From the NCBI GenBank assembly GCA_030748575.1, contig JASMLR010000002.1, forward strand, positions 213,939 to 277,938: a DNA stretch of 64,000 bases. Direction: 5' to 3'. Every line of letters starts with the position of its first letter. Positions within the stretch are counted from its first letter, which is position 1. The notes below the pieces were generated by a model. The model was not told the origin of the DNA. It saw only the letters and a program-made list of their open reading frames with translations, and searched no databases. The position numbers and the translations under genes are program-made. The DNA is from Phycisphaerales bacterium (lineage in GTDB: Bacteria > Planctomycetota > Phycisphaerae > Phycisphaerales > SM1A02). This document shows positions 34,715 through 44,382 of this stretch, piece after piece.

Positions 34715-35662
34715 TCAGGTTCGCCCGATCATGTTGCGAACGTGCTCCGGGTCTTCGACCTGCCGCGTCAGACAACTGAGCCTCGCGCTCTCCAGGGCAA
34801 TCGCTGCCTCGATGGAGATGGTCGGGATCGGTTTGTTGGTGGCCAGACGCCGAAGGTGCCACCCGGCGAGTTCCCCTGCGTTGGCCTGTCCCTCCGTCGG
34901 TGGGGCCTCCTGCGCCTCACCCTCCGGATCGGTCCACGACACGCCTTCGTCCGTCACAATGATCCGTCCGCCTTCCCCCAGAATGACGACGCGGCGAATC
35001 CAACTCCCGCCCCCGTCGCTGACGGTGATGGACGCGGCCCGCTCGGTGCCGAAGCGCATCGCGGCCGACATGTGCCCCGGCCGCTGCACCGTGGGGTCCG
35101 CCGAGATGGGCGACTCTCCGGCGTGGGCCGCCCAGATCTCGTCCGGAACACCAAGCAGATGGGTCACCAGATCGAATGCGTCAAGGGCCAGCGCCGAGCC
35201 GCAGGTCTGGTGGTCGCCTGCCGTGGATGAAACGTGCATGCAGTGAATCTGCCCGAAGCTCTCCATCGCTGTTGCTGCGGCGCTGAACGCAGCCCCGCCG
35301 CGAAGCAGGGGGATGAACACCGCCGGCATGCCACCGTCCGGCTCGGAGAGCAGATCGGCCAGTGCCGCCGGGGGCGGGGCGGAGGTGGCGACCGGGATGG
35401 GTGAGGATCGCGCGATGGCTCGGGCGTCAGAGGTCAGCGTCGACGGCGCCGCGAGCCAGGCGACGTCGGCATCGGCCTGCAGGACGTCGCGAAGGTCCGA
35501 GGTGAACGGCGCGTCAAGGGCCTCGCCCAGGGCGGCGGCTGCCGCAGGGTTCGCCGCGCCGACCAGTGTGGGCGAGAGCCGCTCAGCCGGAGGTCCCTCT
35601 CCGAGCGCGCGCTCGATCAGCTGCGTCTGATTCGGCGCAGCCCAGATGGCGATGCGTGGCAT
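34715..35662 (-). CDS. Gfo/Idh/MocA-like Rossmann protein
   Basis: 315 residues from the ATG at 35662. The N-terminal half alternates strand and helix like a Rossmann domain, with ADVAWLAAP and PIPVATSAPPP matching the fourth and fifth strand turns of Gfo/Idh oxidoreductases. The glycine motif is replaced by AAPNQTQ and the catalytic EKP is absent, so dinucleotide binding is doubtful. The second half contains DAFDLVTHLLG and GSWIRRVVILGEGGRIIV, as in the Gfo/Idh C-terminal domain. Possibly a degenerate or non-enzymatic member. A TATGCT box lies 6 nt before the start. Confidence 0.65.
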   Translation of the reverse strand: MPRIAIWAAPNQTQLIERALGEGPPAERLSPTLVGAANPAAAAALGEALDAPFTSDLRDVLQADADVAWLAAPSTLTSDARAIARSSPIPVATSAPPPAALADLLSEPDGGMPAVFIPLLRGGAAFSAAATAMESFGQIHCMHVSSTAGDHQTCGSALALDAFDLVTHLLGVPDEIWAAHAGESPISADPTVQRPGHMSAAMRFGTERAASITVSDGGGSWIRRVVILGEGGRIIVTDEGVSWTDPEGEAQEAPPTEGQANAGELAGWHLRRLATNKPIPTISIEAAIALESARLSCLTRQVEDPEHVRNMIGRT

Positions 35663-35668
35663 GGCCAG

Positions 35669-35674
35669 AGCATA
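35669..35674 (-). promoter_or_regulatory. -10 box TATGCT next to a start codon
   Basis: TATGCT on the minus strand ends 6 nt before the ATG at 35662, another leaderless-type geometry. It lies between this gene and the rnpB terminator. Confidence 0.45.
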
Positions 35675-35694
35675 CGCGTCTCGGGCATGTGATG

Positions 35695-35730
35695 AAAAGG
35701 TCGGCGGGGCGGGCTGTCGCCCGCCCCGCC
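35695..35730 (-). terminator. Intrinsic terminator of rnpB
   Basis: A perfect 12-bp GC stem (35703-35714 with 35719-35730) with a 4-nt loop is followed on the minus strand by GACC and four T residues. It lies just beyond the 3' end of RNase P RNA. Confidence 0.8.
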
Positions 35731-36133
<403 letters not shown>

Positions 36134-36137
36134 GCAC

Positions 36138-36143
36138 AGGATA
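36138..36143 (-). promoter_or_regulatory. -10 box of rnpB
   Basis: TATCCT on the minus strand, 5-7 bp before the predicted 5' end of the RNA. The -35 is not clear. Confidence 0.55.
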
Positions 36144-36163
36144 GCCGCCGAACGCCACGGGGT

Positions 36164-38065
36164 CTATCTGGCCTTCAGGGTCACGGGCAGTTTCAGTTTC
36201 TCGCCATCGCGAATGAGCGTGATGGTGATGGTGTCGCCCGGCGCATGGCTTCGCAGCTTGTCCATGAGGTCGCGTCCGCCGTCGATGGTCGCATCGTCCC
36301 AGCCGATGATGATGTCTCCCGCGGCCAGCCCCGCGTCGGCTGCGCTGGTGCCTTCCGATACGCCATCGATCAGGACGCCCGGCTCGTCCGCCGTCGTGTA
36401 CGAAGGCATGACGCCAAGGCGAATCTTCGCGCCCGTGTTGCGAGCGGGGGTGCCGGCTGTCGACTCCCTGAAAGTGAACATGGCGTCGCGGTGCATGGCT
36501 TCGTCAAGAATGACCTCGCACAAGTCGATGATTCGCAGCGTGCCTTCGGGATTGACCCGCCACGCGACGTCCTCCGGTGTGTGATAGTCGTCATGGAGAC
36601 CCGTGAAGAAGAACAGCACTGGCACGTCGGCCTTGAAGAAGTTGGAGTGGTCGGATGGGCCGAGCCCGCTGCTGGTCGTCAGTACGGTCAGGCCGGAGGG
36701 CTCGACCAGCCGCGGGAGCATTTCTGTGAACTCCTCTGCAGTGCCTGTGCCGTTAAGCGCGACGGTGCCGCCCCGCAGGCGTCCCATCATGTCCAGGTTG
36801 AGCATGAGGTTGGTTCGATCCAGATCGATCGGGGGATCGGCGACAAAGGCGGTGGAGCCGTGCAGGCCCGCTTCCTCTCCGCTGAATCCCACGAACAGCG
36901 CCGATCTGCGGTCCCTGCCGTCTGTCTCGGCGGCTTCCGCCAGCCGGTCGGCCAGAATGAGCATGGCGGCGGTGCCCGAGGCATTGTCGTCAGCGCCCGG
37001 GTGGACCCGCGAGTCTCCCGGCGATCGAGAGCCGGTGTACCCGTGCCCGAGATGGTCGTAGTGCCCGCCGATCACCACCCACTCGTCGGCCAGATCGCCT
37101 GCCCCGGGAAGAATGCCGCCGACGTTCCACGTCGGATAGTTCGGGGGCTCCAGGTCGACCGTGACTCGGGCTTTACGCCACGAGGGAAGGTGGGTGACCC
37201 CGCCCCCCTGGTTGGCGGTGGCCTCGACGGCCTTCAGGTCCAGCGATCCGCCGGATGCGGTCTGGAGCAGGGCCTCGGCCGTCGCCTGGGAGAGGTGCAG
37301 GACCGGCACGTCCAGGGTCTGGCCGAACCCGACGGAGGACTGTGGGGTTTCCAGATCCGCAGCGTCTGAACTCGGCGGGTTGACCAGAAGAATGGCGGCG
37401 GCGTTTCGGTCTGCCAGAGCCGCCAATTTGTCACGCATGTTCGCGCGAGGCGAGTACCCGGAAGGCGTCCACTGACTCGACCCTTCATCGGTGAGCGGTT
37501 CGTACCTCAGAAGCAGCACCGCCCGGCCCGAGAGGTCATCGTCCTCGGCAAAGGAACTGAATCCGTTGGGGCCTCGTTCAATGCTGTAGCCGGCGATGCT
37601 CAGGGGCAGTCGCGTGTCCGCCGGGCCGCTCGGGGCAAGCACCTGGAAGTCCGTGCCGTGTGTGAACTGCGTGTTCCCGACTGCGAGTGCCGCCTCGCGA
37701 ATGGTCGGCGTCTGGCCAGACAACTGAAACTCAAAGCCCTGCCGCCACGCCCCGCCATCGTCGCCGGGAAAGGCCGGCAGGAGCCCCGCATCGCTCAGAT
37801 ACCACTGGATGTACTCGGCCGTCAGTTCGTCCCCGCGGGTGCCCGGCTGCCTGCCGCCGAACCAGGGATTGCTGAGCGTCTGCACATGCTGATACCACAG
37901 GGTTGCGTCGGGATCGAGACCGTTCATGTAGCCGGCGAGGTCGAATTCACGTTCGTCCCACACCGGATCGAATCCCGTGATGCCGTCCTCATTGGGCGAG
38001 ACGGTGCCGCCTCCCGGCATGGGGGTGGTCAGCGCGGCGACGACGGCGAGCAGGGCGGGAATCAT
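36164..38065 (-). CDS. Exported M28 family metallopeptidase with PA and PDZ domains
   Basis: 633 residues from the ATG at 38065; an ATG 6 nt earlier abuts the GAGGAG site and is too close. Signal peptide 1-16. A PA-like insert (about 150-290) precedes the M28 zinc core: His in GGHYDHLG, bridging Asp in GADDNASG, Glu-Glu in SGEEAGLHGS, Asp in LNLDMMGR, His in DDYHTPED. A C-terminal PDZ domain (about 540-630, AGLAAGDIIIGWDD) may direct substrate choice. It should release N-terminal residues from peptides in the envelope. A TACCAT box (38098-38093) is its likely -10. Confidence 0.93.
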   Translation of the reverse strand: MIPALLAVVAALTTPMPGGGTVSPNEDGITGFDPVWDEREFDLAGYMNGLDPDATLWYQHVQTLSNPWFGGRQPGTRGDELTAEYIQWYLSDAGLLPAFPGDDGGAWRQGFEFQLSGQTPTIREAALAVGNTQFTHGTDFQVLAPSGPADTRLPLSIAGYSIERGPNGFSSFAEDDDLSGRAVLLLRYEPLTDEGSSQWTPSGYSPRANMRDKLAALADRNAAAILLVNPPSSDAADLETPQSSVGFGQTLDVPVLHLSQATAEALLQTASGGSLDLKAVEATANQGGGVTHLPSWRKARVTVDLEPPNYPTWNVGGILPGAGDLADEWVVIGGHYDHLGHGYTGSRSPGDSRVHPGADDNASGTAAMLILADRLAEAAETDGRDRRSALFVGFSGEEAGLHGSTAFVADPPIDLDRTNLMLNLDMMGRLRGGTVALNGTGTAEEFTEMLPRLVEPSGLTVLTTSSGLGPSDHSNFFKADVPVLFFFTGLHDDYHTPEDVAWRVNPEGTLRIIDLCEVILDEAMHRDAMFTFRESTAGTPARNTGAKIRLGVMPSYTTADEPGVLIDGVSEGTSAADAGLAAGDIIIGWDDATIDGGRDLMDKLRSHAPGDTITITLIRDGEKLKLPVTLKAR

Positions 38066-38092
38066 GCACATCTCCTCAGTGGCGGGAGACGC

Positions 38093-38098
38093 ATGGTA
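38093..38098 (-). promoter_or_regulatory. -10 box TACCAT of the M28 peptidase gene
   Basis: TACCAT on the minus strand, 27 nt before the start. The short leader contains GAGGAG. It lies in the 39-bp gap after pgpA. Confidence 0.45.
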
Positions 38099-38104
38099 GG
38101 AGGC

Positions 38105-38578
38105 TCAACCGATGAGCAATGCCAGCCTGATCAGGCCCGCGGCGGCCAGGCCGGCGAGGAGATCGTCCGCGAGCACGCCCCAGCCTCGCGGGAGCCGCTG
38201 GCTTTGCATGATGGGGGGGGGCTTGAGAATGTCCAGGATCCGGAAGAGCACAAAGCCGGCCGCGGCCAGCGCGGCGGCCCGACCCGGCGACGCGCCGTCC
38301 CAGGGCAGCAGTGAGAGGCACAAGGCCATACCGGCGACTTCGTCGCAGACCACCTCCCCGGGGTCGGCGCGTCCGAAGTGCCGCTCGTACCACGGGGCAA
38401 GCAGGATGCACGCGACGCTGCCGGCTGCCACCAGCCCGGCCATCGCGAGCACGACCGGCATCCAGCCCGCCGGGCTGATCGCGACGGCGGCCACGGCCGG
38501 GGGGAGCGATCCCCAGGTGCCCGGCGCTGGCCGCAGCAGCCCCAGCCCGCCCGCGGTGACCAGAAGCAGCCTGGTCAT
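38105..38578 (-). CDS. pgpA: Phosphatidylglycerophosphatase A
   Basis: 157 residues from the ATG at 38578. PgpA removes the phosphate from phosphatidylglycerophosphate to give phosphatidylglycerol. Motifs: LRPAPGTWGSLPP near the start, DPGEVVCDEVAGM, and the C-terminal RGWGVLADDLLAGL, with several TM helices. The start overlaps the pgsA stop (ATGA), so the product of PgsA is handed to the next enzyme from one transcript. Confidence 0.94.
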   Translation of the reverse strand: MTRLLLVTAGGLGLLRPAPGTWGSLPPAVAAVAISPAGWMPVVLAMAGLVAAGSVACILLAPWYERHFGRADPGEVVCDEVAGMALCLSLLPWDGASPGRAAALAAAGFVLFRILDILKPPPIMQSQRLPRGWGVLADDLLAGLAAAGLIRLALLIG

Positions 38579-39222
38579 GACGTCGATTCGCCGCCTCGCA
38601 TGAGGGTCGGCAGGACGGCGAGGTAGGGGATTCCTGACCACACCGTCACCGCCACCATGGCCCAGACGAGGCCCTTGATGGCCCACTCGGACCACGGGTG
38701 ATCCCCGGGCGGTGCCGCCATCAGGAGCACCATCACCACCGGTATGACGGCGGATTGAAGCATCATCTTGGCCTTGCCGCTCCATTTGGCGCCGCACTGC
38801 ATGCCTCGGGCCTCGGCCACCCCCCTGACGCTGGTGACGAAGAACTCCCGAGCGAGCATGACGACCACCATCCACGGCATCAGTCCGGTGGCCAGGACCA
38901 CCGGGTGGCCCGCCTCGGCCCAGGCCGGGACGACAAACCGGGGGCCCGCAAGGCACACGACGGCTCCGAGTACCAGCAGCTTGTCGCAGAACGGATCCAT
39001 CACCCGGCCAAAGGCCGACACGACCTTCCACCTGCGGGCGAGGTACCCGTCGAGAAAGTCCGTGGCGGCGGCCAGAATGAACACGATGGTGGCGATCAGC
39101 AGCCAGTTCGTGCCAACGGCGGGGTACTGGTAGAGGCTGATGGCGACGAAGAACAGAATCGCCATGATCCCCCTGGCCATCGTCAGAAGATTCGGGATGT
39201 GGCGGATTGAGCCGGCCGGCAT
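38575..39222 (-). CDS. pgsA: CDP-diacylglycerol-glycerol-3-phosphate phosphatidyltransferase
   Basis: 215 residues, inner-membrane enzyme making phosphatidylglycerophosphate. The CDP-alcohol phosphotransferase signature D-G-x2-A-R-x8-G-x3-D-x3-D is visible as DGYLARR...GRVMDPFCD (about 56-78). About five TM helices. The ATG at 39222 lies 6 nt after a TAGGAT box, with no ribosome site between, so the mRNA is probably leaderless. Confidence 0.95.
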   Translation of the reverse strand: MPAGSIRHIPNLLTMARGIMAILFFVAISLYQYPAVGTNWLLIATIVFILAAATDFLDGYLARRWKVVSAFGRVMDPFCDKLLVLGAVVCLAGPRFVVPAWAEAGHPVVLATGLMPWMVVVMLAREFFVTSVRGVAEARGMQCGAKWSGKAKMMLQSAVIPVVMVLLMAAPPGDHPWSEWAIKGLVWAMVAVTVWSGIPYLAVLPTLMRGGESTS

Positions 39223-39228
39223 GCGGGG

Positions 39229-39234
39229 ATCCTA
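39229..39234 (-). promoter_or_regulatory. -10 box TAGGAT next to pgsA start
   Basis: TAGGAT on the minus strand ends 6 nt before the pgsA ATG. Confidence 0.5.
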
Positions 39235-39275
39235 CCGTGGGCCGGGGCGGGTGCTTGTGGGATACCCGCGGTCGG

Positions 39276-39304
39276 TTGCCGCCACGCCTGCGCCCCTTTA
39301 TTCT
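39276..39304 (+). promoter_or_regulatory. Promoter of the nuoJKLMN operon
   Basis: TTGCCG (39276-39281), 17-bp spacer, TATTCT (39299-39304). The leader to nuoJ is about 80 nt. Together with the tRNA-Phe promoter it supports TTGCC as the local -35 preference. Confidence 0.65.
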
Positions 39305-39390
39305 CCCGGTCTCTCCTGCGGGATGTGTGACTCGGATACGGGGCACATGCCGCGACAGGCGACCGATCACGCCGCATCAGAAGGTCACGG

Positions 39391-40332
39391 ATGGACCCCA
39401 TCCTTCCCTACATCGCAACAGCAGGCGCGGCGCTCGGACTGCTGCTCGTTCTCACCGGCCGCACGATGGCCGCCCGGAGTTCCGGTGGCGTGGTGGGGCT
39501 TGCGTCGCTGGCCTGGCTGTTCGGAATGGCGGGGGGTCTGCCGGGCGCCGCTGGCGATGTTGCCGAACACGTGTTCTTTCTGATTTTCGCGCTGACAGCC
39601 GTCGCGTCCGCGGTGCAGATGATCCGGCAGAAGCGGCCGGTCTACTCGGCACTGTTCTTCGTGCTGGTCATCATGAGCGTGTGCGGTGCATTGGTGATGC
39701 TCGAGGCATTCTTCATTGCCTTCGCGCTGGTGATCGTCTACGCCGGGGCCATCCTGATCACGTACATGTTCGTTCTCATGCTCGCGCAGCAGGCGTCGGA
39801 TTCGGCCCATGCCGGCGAGACGCCGGAGTACGATCGATCGCCTCGTGAGCCGTTCGCCGCGGTGATGGTCGCCGGCCTGGTCATGGCGACCGTCGTCTCA
39901 GCGGCCTTCACTGGTCTGGGAGATCTTCCGCCTGCCGCGGGTGCTGAAACGCGGGTGCAGGCCGATGCGGCCTTGCTCCGCTCACTTCCGGCTCAGGTGC
40001 AGCGAGAGGCCTCTCAGGCGGGCGTGTCCCTGGAGACGGAGGACATCGCCCAGGGCGTGCGCGTTGACGGTGATCAGGTTCTGATCGACGGCGTCACGGA
40101 AGCGGGCGACCCGACGACTGTGCATTTGACGCGGCCCGGCAATACCTCCCACGTCGGGTGGATGCTGGTCGCGTCGTTCCCGGCGAGCCTGGAACTGGCC
40201 GGGGTCATTCTCCTGATGGCCATGTTCGGCGCCGTTGTGCTTGCGCGGCGTGAGATTGACCACGCTGAGCGAGCGCTTGCCCGTTCGGCAGGTCGAGTGG
40301 CCGAAGATTCCGAGTCGGGGCAGGACGCATGA
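39391..40332 (+). CDS. nuoJ: NADH-quinone oxidoreductase subunit J
   Basis: 313 residues, longer than the 165-220 usual for NuoJ. Membrane-arm subunit of complex I. Helices 1-4 include the conserved FFIAFALVIVYAGAILITYMFVLML. Between about residues 170 and 265 is an extra, largely hydrophilic segment (VQADAALLRSLPAQVQREAS and following) before the final helix. An AAGG site precedes the ATG. It is the first gene of the block; nuoA-I are not here. Confidence 0.93.
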   Translation: MDPILPYIATAGAALGLLLVLTGRTMAARSSGGVVGLASLAWLFGMAGGLPGAAGDVAEHVFFLIFALTAVASAVQMIRQKRPVYSALFFVLVIMSVCGALVMLEAFFIAFALVIVYAGAILITYMFVLMLAQQASDSAHAGETPEYDRSPREPFAAVMVAGLVMATVVSAAFTGLGDLPPAAGAETRVQADAALLRSLPAQVQREASQAGVSLETEDIAQGVRVDGDQVLIDGVTEAGDPTTVHLTRPGNTSHVGWMLVASFPASLELAGVILLMAMFGAVVLARREIDHAERALARSAGRVAEDSESGQDA

Positions 40333-40661
40333 TGCTGCTCGCGGCCGAATCGATGACTCAGGCTTCTCTGGCGCACGTCCTGCTGCTCGCCGGCGTGCTG
40401 TTTGCGATTGGAATCGCAGGCTTCCTGGCCAGACGCAACCTCATTGTGATGTTCCTCTGTACCGAGTTGATGTTCCAGGCCGTCATTGTCGCGATGGTCG
40501 GATTCGGTCGCTGGTACTGGGATTTCTCTGGCCAGGTGTTCGTCATCTTCATTCTGACGGTTGCGGCTGCTGAAGCGGCGTTGGCGCTCGCACTGGTGGT
40601 CCTTCTTCACAGGCGACGCTCGACGCTCGACGCGGAGTCGTGGACGGAGCTTCGAGAGTGA
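40329..40661 (+). CDS. nuoK: NADH-quinone oxidoreductase subunit K
   Basis: 110 residues with three TM helices. The two proton-path glutamates are present, one in FLCTELMFQ and one in VAAAEAALAL. Starts at the ATG overlapping the nuoJ stop (ATGA); a second ATG follows at once. Confidence 0.96.
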   Translation: MMLLAAESMTQASLAHVLLLAGVLFAIGIAGFLARRNLIVMFLCTELMFQAVIVAMVGFGRWYWDFSGQVFVIFILTVAAAEAALALALVVLLHRRRSTLDAESWTELRE

Positions 40662-42820
40662 TCGGCTACGCGATGGCCATCACGAAGGCGTCGGCAGGCG
40701 TGCCGGCAGTGCCGGCGGCAGAAGCCATCATGGCGCCCGAACTGTCCTGGGCCGGGCTCATTCTGTTGCTGCCGCTGCTCTCCCTGATCCTGTGCGGTCT
40801 GTGCGCGGCGGCGAAGGTCACGTCGAAACTGCCTGCCGTCATTACCGCGACGGCCCTGGCCGGGGCCTTCGTGACATCGGTCTTTCTGTACCTGAACTAC
40901 CAGCCACCAGGTGACGTGATTCCGCTCCTGGACTGGATGAACATCAGTTGGGGAGACGGCCAGTTCGAGTCGTTCTCGGCCAACTTCGCCCTCTACATAG
41001 ATTCGCTCTCGCTGTTGTGGATCATGTTCGTCACGGGGCTGGGGACCCTGATCACGATCTACGCAAGCGAGTACATGGAGCCGGACCTCGGCAAGGGGTA
41101 CAGCCGGTTCTTCGCGGGCGTCAGCGTTTTCCTCTTCGCCATGGCTGCGTTGGTGCTCTCCGACAACCTCTTGATGCTCTACCTCGGCTGGGAGGGCGTC
41201 GGCTTCGCCTCCTACTGGCTGATCGGCTACTACTACCAGCGGCCAGCGGCGGTGGCTGCGGCCAAGAAGGCGTTCATCGTCAATCGAATCGGCGACCTTG
41301 GTCTGGCGCTGGCGGTCTATCTGATCTGGACGACGTTCGGAACCGTCCAGTACGACGAGTTGATGACCGTGCTGGAAGACGGGGACTACCGCGCGGCGTT
41401 TGAGGGGTGGACCGTCTCGGCGATTCCATTCCTCCTGATGCTGGCGGCCTTCGGCAAGTCCGCCCAGTTGCCGCTGTACGTCTGGTTGCCCGACGCGATG
41501 GAGGGTCCGACGCCCGTGTCGGCGCTGATCCACGCCGCGACCATGGTGACGGCAGGCATTTACCTCGTGGCCCGCACCTATCCGCTGTTCCTGCTCGAGC
41601 CCGTGTCGCTGCACGTTGTGGCCTGGGTCGGCGGCTTGACCGCGCTCCTTGCTGCGACGATCGGCATGGCCCAGTACGACATCAAGCGGATCATGGCGTA
41701 CTCGACCGTGTCGCAACTTGGGTACATGTTCCTGGGGCTTGGCGTTCTGACGACCTATGGCGCCGCCTATCACGTCTTTACGCATGCCTTCTTCAAGGCC
41801 GTGCTGTTTCTCACATGCGGCGCCATCATGCACGGCTTTGCCGGGCAACTCGATCTGCGGCACCTGTCCGGCCTGCGACACATGCGAGGGTGGCGGATCA
41901 CGGCGTGGACCATGTTCATCGGCTGCCTGTGCCTTGCCGGGTTCCCGTTCACGTCGGGCTACTTCTCAAAGGACGCCATCCTGGCCGAGGCCTTTGTGAC
42001 GCAGGGCCCGGGCTTTGAGATTCTCGGCTGGATCGCCATCTTCACCGCCGGGCTGACCGCGTACTACACGTTCCGCGTGTGGTTCAGAGTGTGCGCCGGC
42101 CCGGTCGCCTATGAACCGGGGGACGAACTGCACGGCGAGGACGATCACGGCGGCGAGTTCCACCCCCATGCCCCTCGGCTTGCAATCAACGGTGTGCTGG
42201 TCCTCATCGCTCTTGGGGCGTTGGTTGCGGCGGTGCCGTACTTCATGTCGAACACGGCCGACGAACATCTTGCCGGTGGGTGGGTTGCCGACATGGTCCA
42301 CGATTCGACGGCCCGCGAAGGCATCCCCGGATTCCACGGCGATGCCCACGCTGGTCACGGTGACGCGCACCCCACGATCTTCGGTGCGGATCCCCACGTG
42401 GCCATGTACTGGATCTCCGGGACCGTGGGGATGATCGGCCTGCTGTTTGCGGCCTGGCTGCATCTGTGGAGGCGAAGCCAGGCGGATGCGATCAAGGCCT
42501 GGTTGCTGCATCGGGCCTGGATCGGGTGGCTGCCTCGGGCCATGGAACGCAAGTGGTACGTCGATGAGGTCTACCACGCGCTCATCCGAGCGCCGCTCTG
42601 GATCCTCGGTCACATTCTGTATGCCTTCGACCGGTTCATCATCGATGGTCTGCTGGTCGACAGTGTTGCTCGCATTCCACGCGGTGTCGCTCGATGCCTC
42701 CAGCCGCTCCAGTCCGGAGCCGTGCAGGCCATGGCCATTGTCATGGTTGGTGGCGCCGCGATCATTCTGCTGCTCATGGCACTCTTCATGCAGTTCGGCT
42801 GGTTCGGAGGGCAGGCCTGA
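40658..42820 (+). CDS. nuoL: NADH-quinone oxidoreductase subunit L
   Basis: 720 residues from GTG 40658, which overlaps the nuoK stop and has GGAG 8 nt upstream. It is a Mrp-antiporter-like proton-pumping subunit. Core motifs: LGWEGVGFASYWLIG with the key Glu, AFGKSAQLPLYVWLPDAMEG, PVSALIHAATMVTAGIYLV, STVSQLGYMFLGLG. A His-rich periplasmic or cytoplasmic loop (HGEDDHGGEFHPH and AHAGHGDAHP) interrupts the C-terminal region before the last helices; such loops are seen in some NuoL but could bind metal. Confidence 0.96.
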   Translation: MIGYAMAITKASAGVPAVPAAEAIMAPELSWAGLILLLPLLSLILCGLCAAAKVTSKLPAVITATALAGAFVTSVFLYLNYQPPGDVIPLLDWMNISWGDGQFESFSANFALYIDSLSLLWIMFVTGLGTLITIYASEYMEPDLGKGYSRFFAGVSVFLFAMAALVLSDNLLMLYLGWEGVGFASYWLIGYYYQRPAAVAAAKKAFIVNRIGDLGLALAVYLIWTTFGTVQYDELMTVLEDGDYRAAFEGWTVSAIPFLLMLAAFGKSAQLPLYVWLPDAMEGPTPVSALIHAATMVTAGIYLVARTYPLFLLEPVSLHVVAWVGGLTALLAATIGMAQYDIKRIMAYSTVSQLGYMFLGLGVLTTYGAAYHVFTHAFFKAVLFLTCGAIMHGFAGQLDLRHLSGLRHMRGWRITAWTMFIGCLCLAGFPFTSGYFSKDAILAEAFVTQGPGFEILGWIAIFTAGLTAYYTFRVWFRVCAGPVAYEPGDELHGEDDHGGEFHPHAPRLAINGVLVLIALGALVAAVPYFMSNTADEHLAGGWVADMVHDSTAREGIPGFHGDAHAGHGDAHPTIFGADPHVAMYWISGTVGMIGLLFAAWLHLWRRSQADAIKAWLLHRAWIGWLPRAMERKWYVDEVYHALIRAPLWILGHILYAFDRFIIDGLLVDSVARIPRGVARCLQPLQSGAVQAMAIVMVGGAAIILLLMALFMQFGWFGGQA

Positions 42821-44382
42821 TGCTGAGTGTGCTGCTCATGGTGGTACCGCTGGCGGGTGCGATCGTCATCATGCTGGCGCCTGCGCGAGCGGCCCGCGGC
42901 ATCGCGATGATTGCGACGCTGGCCGGGGCGGGTATCGCGGTCGCGGCCGCGACGAACTTCGATGGATGGGGGACCGGCGGGTGGGGGCTCGAGTTCCAGA
43001 GCGAGTTGTTGCCGACATTGGGCATCACGTTGACGTTGGGTGCCGACTCGGTATCGCTCATGTTGATCCTGTTGACGGCCCTGCTGATGCCGCTGGCAGT
43101 GCTGGGCTCATGGACGGCCGTGACGACGCGGCTTCGGGAGTACTACGGGTGGATGCTCGTGCTCTCGACCGCCATGATCGGCGTGTTTCTGGCTCGCGAT
43201 CTGCTCGTCTTCTACATCTGCTTCGAGTTCACGCTCGTTCCGATGTACTTCCTGATTGCCATCTACGGCAGCGGCAACCGGGCCTGGGCCAGTCTGAAGT
43301 TCTTCATCTATACGTTCCTGGGCTCGTTGATCGCGCTGGCAGGTCTTCTCTACGTCGTGTGGCAGCACGCGGCCGTTGCAGGCGCCTGGTCGTTCTCAAT
43401 TCCGGAACTCGCTGCGTTCGCCTCAACCGGGCTGACCAGTGTGGAACAGGCCTGGATACTCCTGGCGCTGATGGCCGGGTTCGCCGTCAAGATCCCGCTC
43501 TTTCCAGTCCACACGTGGCTGCCGCTGGCGCATACGGAAGCGCCGACTGCCGGATCGGTTCTGTTGGCGGGCGTCCTGCTGAAACTCGGTACCTACGGGC
43601 TGTACCGATTTGTGCTGCCCATGGTGCCGGCCGCAGTCGTTGAGTGGGCACCGCTGATCGCCGTGCTTTCGATCATCGGCATCCTCTACGCCGCACTGAT
43701 CTGCTGGGTGCAGACGGATGTCAAGAAGCTTGTGGCCTACTCGTCGGTCAGCCACCTGGGCTTCTGCGTCCTCGGTCTGGTGGCGCTGAATCCACTCGGG
43801 CTGCAGGGATCGGTGCTGTACATGATCAACCACGGTCTTTCGACCGGTGCATTGTTCTTCCTGATCGGCATGATGTACGAGCGGTATCACACGCGGGACA
43901 TGGGGCAGGTGGGGGGGCTGGCGTCGAAGATGCCGGTGTGGTCCTGCTTCATGGTGTTCTTCGTGTTGGCGTCGGTTGGACTGCCTGGACTCAACGGCTT
44001 CGTGAGCGAGTTCCTGTGCCTCATAGGCACCTTCGCCGCGGGTGGAAGCGGCGCCTATCCGGGCGTCCTCGGACCGTGGCTGGCCGCGATTGCAGCGATC
44101 GGGATGATCTTCGCCGCGATGTACCTGCTCATCATGGTGGGCAAGATCGTCTTCGGAACGCTCCGAGAGCCTCCGGGGCACGCATCCGACATGCCGTCCG
44201 ATCTCAACTTCCGGGAGATTGTCGTTCTTGTTCCGCTGGCAATCGGGTGCATCCTGCTTGGTGTGCAGCCGGACCTGGCGATTCATGCCATGGAGGGCGC
44301 GGTTGCTGACACGCTCTCCGCATATCCCGACGTGGTTACGGGCGTTCTGAACTCCGTGTCGCCACAGGGAGCGACTCCATGA
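42820..44382 (+). CDS. nuoM: NADH-quinone oxidoreductase subunit M
   Basis: 520 residues with about 14 TM helices. Antiporter-like core: FYICFEFTLVPMYFLI with Glu, GFAVKIPLFPVHTWLPLAHTE, VAYSSVSHLGFCVLGL. The ATG shares its A with the nuoL stop (TGATG). Confidence 0.97.
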   Translation: MLSVLLMVVPLAGAIVIMLAPARAARGIAMIATLAGAGIAVAAATNFDGWGTGGWGLEFQSELLPTLGITLTLGADSVSLMLILLTALLMPLAVLGSWTAVTTRLREYYGWMLVLSTAMIGVFLARDLLVFYICFEFTLVPMYFLIAIYGSGNRAWASLKFFIYTFLGSLIALAGLLYVVWQHAAVAGAWSFSIPELAAFASTGLTSVEQAWILLALMAGFAVKIPLFPVHTWLPLAHTEAPTAGSVLLAGVLLKLGTYGLYRFVLPMVPAAVVEWAPLIAVLSIIGILYAALICWVQTDVKKLVAYSSVSHLGFCVLGLVALNPLGLQGSVLYMINHGLSTGALFFLIGMMYERYHTRDMGQVGGLASKMPVWSCFMVFFVLASVGLPGLNGFVSEFLCLIGTFAAGGSGAYPGVLGPWLAAIAAIGMIFAAMYLLIMVGKIVFGTLREPPGHASDMPSDLNFREIVVLVPLAIGCILLGVQPDLAIHAMEGAVADTLSAYPDVVTGVLNSVSPQGATP